From Limanda limanda (lineage: Eukaryota > Chordata > Actinopteri > Pleuronectiformes > Pleuronectidae): a stretch of DNA of 64,000 nucleotides. Below are positions 53,961 to 64,000 of the stretch, in pieces (position 1 is the first letter of the stretch; each line of letters opens with the position of its first letter). Under the pieces are notes generated by a model that ran no database searches, was not told the DNA's origin, and saw only the letters and a program-made list of their open reading frames with translations. Both the position numbers and the translations under genes were made by a program. The stretch spans positions 20,084,507-20,148,506 of the forward strand of contig NC_083637.1 of the NCBI RefSeq assembly GCF_963576545.1, read 5' to 3'.

Positions 53961-54984
53961 TCAATCTGTGTCGTCAAAATTTGGATTAGTCCATTGTTTT
54001 AGGTTATGGCCAGCAGCAACTTGGCAACTTGGGTTTTCACAGATTGTCCAAATTCAGACTGGCTAGGTTTAAAAAGAAACAGCACCCCAAGGTTCTGCAG
54101 TTGCATCTAGGGACCTAAAAATGTACATTTGTTTTTTTTTTCTTTAGTTTTATCATGTGAATTTTTTCTGATATTCTGATTAGTTCGACTCCAATTGAAC
54201 ACACAGTTCATCTTGTCACTTTAAAGCATTGCTGTGGCTGCAGACTCAGTGTTCTTTAACTGTTGTTCAGAAAAATAAGCATTTGAAGACATGATTTTAA
54301 GCGCCGTTAATATGGGATGATTTTTGTTCTTTGTGACATTTAAATATTAAAAAAAGAATCAATACAGCATCTATGTAAATGGTTGTAGACACAGCATAAG
54401 ATGGAGCTACCGATTCCAGAGGGTTTTCTTGATCCAAAGCAGTAGTTGACCCCCTCTTGGCTTCAGTCAGACACACATGTATTTTACCGACACCTACCAC
54501 GATCATCTCTGTTGCCCTGTTGTCATTCTGTCCTTTTTTACTGTGATTATTTTACATTATCGGTGAACATTCAAGCCGTGTTTCTTCCATCAAAAGCCGA
54601 TGTGACGTCTGGTAAAAATACATGATTCATCAGCAGCTGAATGTGGGTCTTAGTTGCATCACTCATTCATGTAGATGGAGGGAACAAAGCGGGAGGGGAG
54701 GGGGGATAACAAGATGATAATCCTACAGGTTCAGCTGTGTGTGGGTGGACTTGAGTAAGTGCAGCTGGCTCTCCCTCTCTCGCTCTTCCTCCACTGTCTG
54801 TCTACCTCTCTCGTTTTCGTGTCTGTCCTTGAATAACACCCTGACTGCTGGCCTGTACACAGTGGGGTCAGGGCTTTTAATTGAATGTTTAGATGGATGT
54901 AATTTGCTTTATTTTTGCAAGAAAACATACAATTAACACAATTTCTTTTCAAACTATTTGTATTAAAATTAATGGGACACATCT

Positions 54985-55130
54985 GATAACAATAATGACT
55001 GTATTAATATTGCACTTTTCCACACAACTTACAAAGAGCTTTACAACAAGAGAACAAATGGTAAAAGTACAAAGTGCTACAATCCAACAAATATGCAGAA
55101 AAAGTTTTTAGCCGAGACCTAAAAGAATGC
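54985..55130 (+). repeat. Possible repeat fragment (ATTGCACTTTTC...AAAGAGCTTTAC)
   Basis: TTAATATTGCACTTTTCCAC followed by ACAAAGAGCTTTACAACAAG resembles the fish interspersed motif ATATAGCACTTTTC...ACAAAGTGCTTTAC. It is short and diverged, so this is a tentative call. Confidence 0.35.
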
Positions 55131-57107
55131 ATCTAATGTGTGTTTCTACCTATATACAGTCTATGGTTTATACACAATGTAACGTTGGATGACTCTTAAG
55201 ATTGCATCTCATTCAACGGAGTGGGAAAATGGTCTCAGACTTTTGGGCCGTGCCGTATTCAAAGTTATCTGCAGCAGCCGAATCCCAACATGTCTTTAGT
55301 TTGAGATGACAGCGGATTTATCACAAACGCGATCAGACAAAGGCGGCATTTGTCTTTGTCCTGTAAAGGTGCTGTTGGTCTCTGCAGGCTGACGCACAGA
55401 TTGGAAGCCAGATCTCAGGAGCCTCTGTTGCATTAGTCCTGGGGCTGGTGTTAATCACAGTGAAATGGCAAACAGCAGCATTGATCACTGCGGCGCCGCA
55501 TGGTGAGATACTGTCAGCTCTTACTGAGATATAAGACGCGCCGCTCCCCTTTATTGATGATTTATTTCTACTGGGTCAGTTGAGCTCTTTTCATCCATTT
55601 CACATCTGAGACTTCCTCAAGATACTTGGAAAAAGAAAAATATACTAAAACAGGAAAGATTCTGTCTCTCTTTACTGTTTCCAGGAAATACAGAGACACA
55701 TTTGTTCTTTCAACTAAATGTAGGGAAAAAAGAAAAAGAAAGAACGGACTAGTCTGGAAAATGTTCTTATTGCATATTCTTATTGCATATTCACTGAAAG
55801 GGATGATTCTAAATCTGCGAGGGATTTACAGTTCAGCACAGTTTGTAATTGATCAGGAAAGCACTTTGAACAGGTTCTTGGAAAAGTGTCAGCCCTCCAC
55901 TTCTCCCTCCAGCGGAGTATATTCTCCTCAAGCCCCTGTTAGAGTGGACAAAATGAATGAATGGCTGTGACAGGTACCATTCACTGTTATGTAATGAAAG
56001 TGCTGCAGTGGTATTTTAATTTATCTTTACGACACCACTTACATTCAAATAATAAATCCAAACCTCATGCGTGCTGTGCATCATACTGTATGTCTTCTCT
56101 GTTTTGCATCTACAACTCTTCACAGTAAAGGAAAGAGGGTGGCACCTGCTTGTTCAACACATCATATGAAAGCAAATGCCCTCAGGCTTTACTCAACACT
56201 TACACATCTTTACTTAAGGTAGATCTGGCACACAGAGCCATTTGTTTAATTTAATATCATATTATATTCATCTGTAAATGTGCTGGATGAAATGGACCCA
56301 GCTCATGAATTTTACATTACCATTCTGGTACTGAAAGGAATTGTTTGTTCAAATGCAGAACAGGGTAATTCCAGAGGTGGCACAGTGTGTTTTTTCCAGT
56401 TAGAGTCCCACTCCTGGTTCAGCTAAATCCACTGAACCCCCCCTGAATGTGTTAACACCGGTTTGTCGTTCTCAGCTCCTCTGTCGTAGCTTAGTGGAAT
56501 ATTTGACCTGTTGATCTCTGTCTGCTCTGACTGTAAATACAGATTCCCCTTCACGCATAGTATTGCCTTACTTGAGTATCCAAACCTATAATTGATGCTG
56601 CCTCAGTGAGTGGTGACTAGGGTAACAGAAAAGATGGGTGCTGCGTTTATTAGGAGGGGGAGAAAGAATCCAACTATGCAAATACCAGGCCTGTGTTAAG
56701 GAAAGACAAATGTAAATGAAGCACAATAGACGGCTTGTTTTATTATTGCTGTCTTAGAAGGCCGCATGATAATGAGTTATACTGTGTATATCATCAAGGA
56801 GTGCCAAGTGTGTTAATGTTTAAAATGGTGAGATAGGAACATACAACAATAGATCATCTGCATATATACACACAGGTGGTAAAAACTCTATATAATCTTC
56901 AAATATATATTGAAATTATGAACAAATCTGGTATTATTCAAAATAACAATTAAATTGAATTAAAAAATTGGATTAATTTTGATTTAATTTTGATTCGGGT
57001 TTAGGAGTTTTAGGGTTTCTTGGAAGTACTTTATGAGTTCATGCAGGACTGATATATGACCCTGTTTCCCTTTTGTTTGGAGAATATTGTAGTTGTGGAA
57101 TAGAAAA
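55131..57107. other. Repeat-poor intronic stretch
   Basis: No exon or mobile element recognised. A 15-base direct duplication, TTCTTATTGCATATT, lies near 55763-55792. A 114-codon frame at 55626-55970 resembles no known protein. Confidence 0.45.
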
Positions 57108-57271
57108 TGGAGCGGGTTGTCCACACACCAGATGTTTCGAGATTCGATCCCTGGCTCCTCCAGTCCAAATGGTGGCTGTTCCCTCGATATGTGAACAATG
57201 TGTAATATAAAAAGTGCTGAATTGGTGAATGTAAGCTTTTTAAAGTGCTTTATAAATGCAGACCACTTACC
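57108..57271 (+). mobile_element. tRNA-derived SINE fragment
   Basis: GAGCGGGTTGTCCACACACC, box-B-like GATTCGATCCC (57141-57151), GGCTCCTCCAGTCC, GGTGGCTGTTCCC, GGTGAATGTAAGC and the tail AAAGTGCTTTATAAATGCAG followed by ACCACTTACC follow, in order, a common teleost tRNA-SINE (GTCGTCC...GTTCGATCCC...CTCCTCCAGTC...GCGCTATATAAATGCAGTCC). The box A region at the 5' end is missing or decayed. Confidence 0.75.
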
Positions 57272-58463
57272 CAGAATAACCTTTCCTTACAGGACTGGCA
57301 AATTGTGTCAATTATGTTCCTGCACTTTGCCTTGTATGTAGGAAAATAGTCACATCATTCAGATTTCACATTATTATCTTTACAAAGATGCGATTTTGCA
57401 ACCAAAAACTCCTCTGCTGTGCAGTCTTATACAAACTCAGTAGTATTATACTTAGACTCTGATTATTTTAATGTTTAATCTAGTGTAATATTTATATACC
57501 CAACCTGGAGCAATGAACTAGGATAATAGGCTAATGATGAAAGGAAATCTTTTATAGATTTAATGACTGTTCACACTCATTAACTGTACAGCTATAAGAA
57601 GGATGATGCATGAGGCAGGTCTTAATTTTTTTAATAACATAGAATATTTAATTGCGTTGATTCCTCAAGACTCTCATGTCTGTAAGTGTGCAATAACCCT
57701 GTAATATGGCTTCATAATGTATAATGTAATTGCAAGAGTGTATCTCTTTGGTGCTTTTCAATTCATTGTAATGTTATGTTACATAATGCCCACGTGGTCG
57801 AGCAGGATGGAGAGACAACCCAAAAAACAAGGGCTTAATGAAAAAGGCTGATAGAGATTGATCATTGCTCCTTCAAGTGATAAAAGGAAAGAAGTATCAC
57901 TAATTAGGAATTAAACCTTAACCCGGCCTGAAGTGATTGCATTCGATGGGTTTCGAATTGTCTCCGAGTGACGTTGATTATGTCGACACGTGATCTCTCT
58001 GATGATTTCAACTTTCATTTGTCTTTCAGAAACGTGTGTGTGAGGGATTTAAGCGATGCCGTCTAATCGATTGAGGCCAGGTTTCGAGGATAGATCATTT
58101 GAAATTCTGGATTTAAGCCAAAAAAACTTTAAACATCCAACAGTTTCCTCTTACTGAGATCACATTACTTAAGATACGCAATTTTCTTCCTTTTCAAGAT
58201 TCAAGAGAACTTTACTATCAGCCTAGCCTGGGTTCATATCTTGTTTCCTCTGCAGTCATTAGTGCTACAATGAAGATTTAAGCAGTGCAAATCGACAGAG
58301 ACAAAAACAGGCTCTGTAGAGAAGAGAGCTCATAAAAAATGCCTGAAGCCAAAGCTCCTTTTTTAAACCACATTTCTTCCTCATTAAGCCACAGACAGAT
58401 TTTCAAAGGTGATTGTTATCGTTGCAGTGCAATTTCCTATTCTGAATCAATACACTGTAATAA

Positions 58464-58694
<231 letters not shown>

Positions 58695-59084
58695 TAATCA
58701 GATTTCATCTCTGTAGCATTTCCCCCTAGTTTGTAAGAAACAAGCCTCATTTAAGATTAAATAGTGCTTGTATTGAACAGCAACATGTGAATATTCAGAA
58801 TCTGCTTTCATACGCAGACAGCTTTTAATGTCGTCTGGACACAAGACACCTACAAAAGTATCGCTGTTTGGAGAAATGTTTGACTCGTGTCAGAAAGATA
58901 TCCACTGTCACCGGACGCCCCAAAATATTGACCGTTGCCTCCTAGAGGTCAATTCGTCATCAAATGATGGGCCGATGGGCTCCAAGATTCATTTATATCT
59001 AAAGATGATATCTGTCAGATAATATTTAATATTTAGTCTCAACTGTTTTGCTTTATCAGCAGTATAAATGGCCGTTTAGATTGT

Positions 59085-59170
59085 AATTAGTGCCTGAGCA
59101 CCGATGGTGGAAGGCCCTATTGAATTTGAAAGAATTTTTCGCAGATTGATGCACAAATAGAAAAAAAGAG
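59085..59170 (+). repeat. Possible degenerate dispersed repeat
   Basis: GCCTGAGCACCGATGGTGGA, AGGCCCTATTGAATTTGAA and AGAATTTTTCGC resemble a fish repeat with GAGCACCGA-GGTG-GAAGGCCCTATTG. Only one copy is in the window, so the call rests on recall. Confidence 0.35.
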
Positions 59171-59689
59171 GAAAATTAATCCTACACTGACTACAGGTCA
59201 TTGTCCTGTTTTGCTCTGTAAAACACAGACACTTTTAGTTTCCCTCGTCTTTGACTTTCACTCATTAAAATCACACCTTGCCTATTTTCAGTGTGCTATG
59301 TTGCGATCAAAGCCGTACAGAGACTTCATTAATATCCCTCCGTCACTCCTCTTGGCTTTAATCGTGTGTTTGGCGAAATTAAAGTCTGAATGCCCTAACG
59401 AGCTCCTTAATGCATTATCCACCACCTACTGCAGACCACCAGTTATGCCTAATGATTCCTCCGGGGTGAACATAAAAAGAGATGTGGAGCGGGGAAATTA
59501 TTTTGGCAGATCAATTGAACCTCTAATCACGGCGCGGTCGGATTGCACAGCAGCATCCACTTGTCACAGTGAGGCACAAAAAAGTATTTGTTGAAGTGGA
59601 GTCGTGAGGTAGCAGCGGATCCCCTTTTTGAATAATTTTTTCACCTGGTGGCGTCATTACATAACCACTGGAAACCGTCCTCAGTGCAT

Positions 59690-59770
59690 GACAGGGCGGC
59701 TCAGCTGGCAGACACACATGCCTGGTATGCATGATATCACTGAGCTGAATCTGGGTCATAACCCTGCTCT
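59690..59770 (+). repeat. tRNA-like remnant, probably an old SINE head
   Basis: GGGCGGCTCAGCTGGCAGAC resembles a box A region, and GGGTCATAACCC about 45 bases later a degenerate box B (the usual GGTTCGA core is lost). A cloverleaf cannot be drawn convincingly, so it is not a functional tRNA gene. Confidence 0.3.
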
Positions 59771-60009
59771 CTCATCCAGCTTTCAGTCAAAATAACAAGC
59801 CTTAAATATTGTGAAAAACACGTATGATACACAAAATGAAATTGAAATATGTCCTTATATAGGTACAGTAAATCTAGAGGATTTTTGAAAGCAGCTTACT
59901 GTATTAGAGCATGAGGCCATGAGAGGATGTGTTCATGCACAAATTGCTTTTATGAGATGATATTTAATCAATAAAGGACATTTTGTCAGAATTGTTGCTT
60001 TTATAAACA

Positions 60010-60412
60010 GGAAGAGTGTTTGGAGAGCTCAAACCTATACCATAGGTTACTGCCCTAGCTAACCACCCCCTAATCCAGATCCACACCTAGATATTATGAA
60101 TTCTTCCCTGACCCGTACTGCCTCCTTCCACCAAGTCTAGTCATAATCTGTCGTTTAAGAGGAGTGAATACCTATGCCAAGGCCCAACAGTCCCTTTAAA
60201 TTCAAAGGGTTAGGGTTAGGGTTAGGGTTAGGGTTAGGGTTAGGGGTGCACCAAACTACACACACTCATAAAGACCAGTCCCCTAAATAAGCATCCTCCC
60301 ACCAGGTTTTATGATAGTCCGTCCAGTAGTTTTTGCCTAATGCTGCAGACTAACATGCAAAATACCAAACACAGATGAAAGCATAACCTCATGGTGGTGG
60401 TAATTAAACTCA
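60010..60412 (+). repeat. Six-copy dispersed repeat family, copy f, interrupted by a telomeric array
   Basis: The left part (60070-60150) has AATCCAGATCCACACCTAG, GTACTGCCTCCTTCCACCA. The right part (60247-60412) has GTGCACCAAACTACACACAC, CATAAAGACCAGTCCCCTAA, GTCCGTCCAGTAGTTTTTGC and GAAAGCATAACCTCATGGTG. The blocks of the left and right parts partly repeat one consensus, so this may be two tandem or overlapping copies separated by the GGGTTA array at 60207-60246. Confidence 0.6.
60207..60246 (+). repeat. Interstitial telomere-type array (GGGTTA)n
   Basis: Six perfect consecutive GGGTTA units plus a terminal GGGG occupy 40 bases. TTAGGG is the vertebrate telomere repeat. The array lies inside an intron and a repeat copy, 347 bp upstream of the exon at 60593, so it is an interstitial telomeric sequence and not a chromosome end. 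Confidence 0.9.
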
Positions 60413-60592
60413 CAAACACATGTGGCTGTTATAATAATGTGTCAATAAATCAGTTGAGGTGTGTTCATGAGGAACAATTACAGAATCAGTATGTGAGCCA
60501 GTGCAAAGAAAGCCCTGATCCAGTGTGTTTGGTTGAATAAAATCCCGTTATCTGACCAAACTTCGTCTTGATTTCTTCTTATCTCCCTCCAG

Positions 60593-60721
60593 CCTGTGAC
60601 ATGAACGTTCATAACACGTGTGTTATGAACGTGCCCAGCATGTGTGGAACGGACCACACCGAGAGGAGGGGCCGTCTTTTCCTCAAGTGCGAGGTCACCG
60701 TGGATAAGCTGCAGGTCACAG
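60593..60721 (+). CDS. prkca: Protein kinase C alpha, internal exon encoding the second half of C1B and the C1B-C2 linker
   Basis: This 129-bp exon has acceptor atctccctccag and donor gtaggc. Its first two bases complete the Thr codon begun in the exon at 58578-58689. It then reads [36 protein letters not shown] and DKLQVT, ending after one base of the next codon. It supplies the last four zinc ligands of C1B (Cys135, His140, Cys143 and Cys151 equivalents) and the strand leading to the Ca2+-binding C2 domain. LK-EV--DKL-VT resembles the alpha isoform, while [10 protein letters not shown] is shared with beta, so there is slight mosaic character as expected for a fish paralogue. HNTC replaces the HKQC or HKRC usual in mammals. 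The C2 exon that should follow is not seen in the remaining 3.3 kb. Confidence 0.97.
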
Positions 60722-63658
60722 GTAGGCCTCACCCTTTGGTTTCAGTGGAAACATGTGCTTGTGTGAGTGCTTGTGTGTGTGTAGATTATTATATAATATT
60801 ATTATATTGTTCTGTTCCGATTATGAGCCTATGCCAGCTTTACTCGTCTTGCCTCTGAACCCTGGCTGTGTAATATCACACATTCAAATTCAGACGGTCG
60901 CTCTCTCTCCCCTGCTGCCACCAACCTGAATTAGACTGCCTTAGCTGGGCCCACTTGTGATGCAGTGAACCCTGCTGCTGACTGCACGGCCGGCCTTGTG
61001 GCTGTCAGTACGTATCAAAGGCTTTAGTTCCTTTTCCTGCACGGATCGATGGAGCCTCTCCTGCTAAACGCTCTCCTGTTAGAAACAATTCACGGTTAGA
61101 CACACTTGAAGGCAGTCCCGATCCAAACATGTATTCCTGCAGAGGTGTGTGGTTCTGCTGCGTGGGCCTTGTGTTGTTACTCTTTTTAAACAGTCACGAT
61201 TTGCGCTGAGTTTGCTGGAGTTTCTTATGCAACTGAGCTGTCTCTGCAAAGCTAATAGAAAACTGGGTGTATGGAATTAATTCCTCATCAGAATAACATG
61301 AAACCAGGGTCCCAGTGTTCTGCTGGTGAACAGGGTCGTGGCTGTACAAGCGTCTGTCTTACCATCGTTCATTAGAGGGATATTCTACGTGATCAATTCA
61401 CCCGATAATCTATTCGCTTTAATTACTGAGAAACCTGGTCTTTGCCTATCGAGCTCTGGACAAGATGTAATGAGATACTTATGATCTGCTTTTACTTCCT
61501 GGTGATGTGATACTGCAGAGACTATTCAGATCAGATGAAAAATCCTCTTTCATTTGGTGGACCATCAAAAAAAGAGTAATCTCCGTCTAATCTATACTAT
61601 AATCTCAAATTTTGGTTGAATTAATTCTCCCAAACACATTTAAAAAATTGAGTTTCCTGACCCCCAAGACCAAGGTCATCCCTGGCCCTTAAACATACTT
61701 AAGTATATGTCATGGATAGAGATTCATGTCTGTGTGAAAAGTCTCTATACGACACAAATTCTTAGCATGTGAAATGTCAGCTCAGTGTCAAATGCGGGTC
61801 ATGATCTGCTCCTCCCAAATAGTGCTTTTCATTCATGTGCTTTTAGTTTACTCGTCTTTTACGCTTATTCATCATTTACATGCCTTGGCAATACATCCTA
61901 TCAGAAGCAGATTTAAACGTTGTTTCATAATTCGCAAGTCATTATTGTTGACTTCGCAGCCTGTGTCGGTTAATCCTCCCAGGGTGAAATAATGGCGGAC
62001 CAGCTGCCGTTGTTAAACTGAGATAATTTCATGCAAAATCTATCAGAGCCCCCGGCTGGATTCTCCTGTGAGTGAAAAGTGTTAAACATGAAGCCAGGAC
62101 TTCAAAGAGTATTGGTTTGTCCTATTAGTTTCTGATTGAAACAGTGTGGTACAGAAGTGTGTTTCAGTGTAAGATCCCCTTTTACCTTGTGTTTCGAGGC
62201 ATGCTGTAAATCCCCTGGCAGTAATGATGATCCGCTGGAACAATAGTGACGGCAGGGAGCCAGCAACAGGCGCACGTAATCATTTAATTAGCTGGATAAC
62301 AGGGGTTCAGTGCATCTTAGCACCCTGGCACTGAACTTCACCGACTTACTCGCTCATCAAGTGATTGCTACAGAGGAGCAGAGTGAGTGTGGTCAGGAAA
62401 GTGGGGAAGCATCTCTACTCATTGTTTCACAACGACCTTGTTTGATCCGGACCTTCTGCCTTTTCAGGCTACATCCGTACAACTGGGGTTTCTAAGACGA
62501 TGACTTTGGCGAATCTGAAAAAGCATGTCATGTGACCATTACTGGAATAGTAGCTCGTCTCCTAAGCATGTAAGCGGTTGTGTCATTGGAAAATACAGAA
62601 TTTAACAGCACAACAGCTGTTAGCAAAGGCCACAGGGTCAGCAACACTTGTTTGATTGATTATCCATGTTGAGTTCTACACTGGTAGCCGAGGCTCATGC
62701 TGGTTGTCCTCTTCCAAACGGGAAACCTGACGAATCAGTGAAGATTTTGTCTTGACTGGAAAGACCTAATCAGAAAGCAGTTGTCAGTGTCCTCGTCATT
62801 GTATCCAAACAACTTCAATGTGACAAAGACATTAACATTGGTCCAGAACTTAGTCTGGACCATCAAGCTGATTGTTATTGTTAGAGTTATTTATTCTTGC
62901 TGTTAGCTACTATTTAAAAGATTAGGTCATATGATAGAAAATATTGGTACTTCTGGTTACACAGCGTACTGATTATTACCGATAATGTGTAATATCATGC
63001 ACGGTCTTGCCAGATATCCAGCTTTCACCTTTAGCAAGATGTTTTTTCCTCTGCTGGTTGTATAATGTTTCTATCACAAAAATACACTCACACATACTGC
63101 TCAAATTCTCTAAAGAAACATGACATTTTTAGTCGTTTTTAATATGCTGTAACAGTTTATTACAAGGTAACATCTAGAATGTCTTTTTAGTCAAGTGTGG
63201 AAATACATAAATGGAGACCACAGTTTAAACAGAGGCACAGATATTTATTGAAGAATTGTGACTTTGTGTTTCCCTCGCTCTCTCTCTGGTGAAATACCCT
63301 CATGTGTTCATCGCTCACAGGCTGCTCATCTGCAGCTGATGCAGTCAATAGTTTCTCCCTGTGTGATGGGAGCTGAATTTCAGCTGCCTCCATTACCATT
63401 GCGTGTCTCCACTGCTGTCAACTCATGACAATGATGTGCATGTACAGTACTTGTGAACAACACATGCATATTTCACAGCTGTACATGCACAAGTACACGT
63501 GGATGTGTGTGTGTCTTTGTGAGCACCACAGATGGTAAACTTCCATTATCACCTGCAGTAGTGCTGGGAGTGGAAAGCCACAGCCTGCTGTCATACGTAG
63601 CAGCATGTTCCTGATGTGGACACAGCAAGCATGTCATCATTTGCATGTGTTTTCTTTT

Positions 63659-63660
63659 GT

Positions 63661-63696
<36 letters not shown>

Positions 63697-63720
63697 ATGC
63701 GTGTATGTGTAGGTGTGTGT
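63659..63720 (+). repeat. (GT)n microsatellite
   Basis: GT run with TT, GCATGC and TAGG interruptions. Confidence 0.9.
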
Positions 63721-63907
63721 ATAGAGCTGCTGTATCAGCCCACTCAGGCCAGATTGCATCACAGATTATATTTGCTGCTGCAGACGCCTTGCAGACAGCC
63801 TGCCAAACAGAATTGTGTTACATGGTGAAGAGTTAAGCGATCAGGAGGAAACAACATCATTTTCACAGGGATCAGTGCACAGACACAAGTGTGATCCGTC
63901 AATTAGG

Positions 63908-63926
63908 GTGTGTGTGTGTGTGTGTG
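63908..63926 (+). repeat. (GT)n microsatellite
   Basis: About nine GT units. Confidence 0.85.
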
Positions 63927-64000
63927 CGGCTTCACTGTGTATTTAAACAAGCATTATATGAAAATAATGTGTATACACCAGGGCTAAGCTTGATGTAAAC

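Larger units (their letters stand above)
60722..64000 (+). other. prkca: 5' part of the prkca intron downstream of the C1B exon
   Basis: At least 3.28 kb of intron follow the gtaggc donor. The next exon should encode the start of C2 (a VRDAKNLIPMD-like peptide); nothing resembling it occurs before the window ends. The sequence is unique-looking apart from GT microsatellites at 63659-63720 and 63908-63926. Confidence 0.85.

Noticed and set aside
59690..59770. Functional tRNA gene
   Set aside because: Only box-like stretches; no complete cloverleaf or clean box B, so treated as a SINE remnant.
60722..64000. First C2-domain exon
   Set aside because: No VRDAKNLIPMDPNG-like reading found; it is presumably beyond the window.

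Overview
This window is vertebrate nuclear DNA, almost certainly from a teleost fish. It has single exons separated by huge AT-rich introns, abundant (CA)n/(GT)n microsatellites, and many interspersed repeats of types familiar from ray-finned fish (Tol2-like hAT elements, tRNA-derived SINEs, LINE tails, MITEs). There are no prokaryotic features: no operons, ribosome-binding sites or CRISPR arrays. Essentially no open reading frame looks like a complete gene.

The one recognisable gene is on the + strand: a conventional protein kinase C of the alpha type (prkca; fish usually carry two paralogues, and which one this is cannot be decided here). Three consecutive coding exons are visible: 34193-34275 (83 bp, end of the C1A zinc finger), 58578-58689 (112 bp, linker and first half of C1B) and 60593-60721 (129 bp, rest of C1B and lead-in to the C2 domain). 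The three join in frame with compatible phases, have canonical GT/AG borders, and their lengths match the exon lengths I recall for mammalian PRKCA. Together they encode about residues 69-177 in mammalian numbering. The exons upstream (start of C1A) and downstream (C2) were not found, so the window lies wholly inside the gene.

Layout: 1-34192 is the 3' part of a giant intron; 34276-58577 is a 24.3-kb intron; 58690-60592 is a 1.9-kb intron; 60722-64000 is the 5' part of the next intron. These introns hold (a) a three-layer nest at 36452-37745, where a 254-bp hAT-type MITE sits inside a 1.18-kb Tol2-like element that itself split a tRNA-derived SINE, each insertion marked by a perfect 8-bp target duplication; (b) a 3' LINE fragment on the minus strand (34690-35222) that still has a 65-codon open C-terminal frame; (c) two diverged copies of one MITE (about 25448-25965 and 40688-41232); (d) six copies of one dispersed repeat family, all in the gene's orientation, one of them interrupted by a telomere-type (GGGTTA)n array; (e) two copies of a second dispersed family (520-860, 48507-48990); (f) several SINE fragments; and (g) very long CA (15381-15499) and GT (49552-49690) arrays that flank exon 34193-34275 in complementary orientation.

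I see no protein-coding gene, tRNA gene or other RNA gene nested in the introns. The most interesting points are the dated nest of transposons, the telomeric array inside a repeat copy, and the possibility that the complementary CA/GU arrays pair in the pre-mRNA around an 83-nt (frame-shifting) exon.
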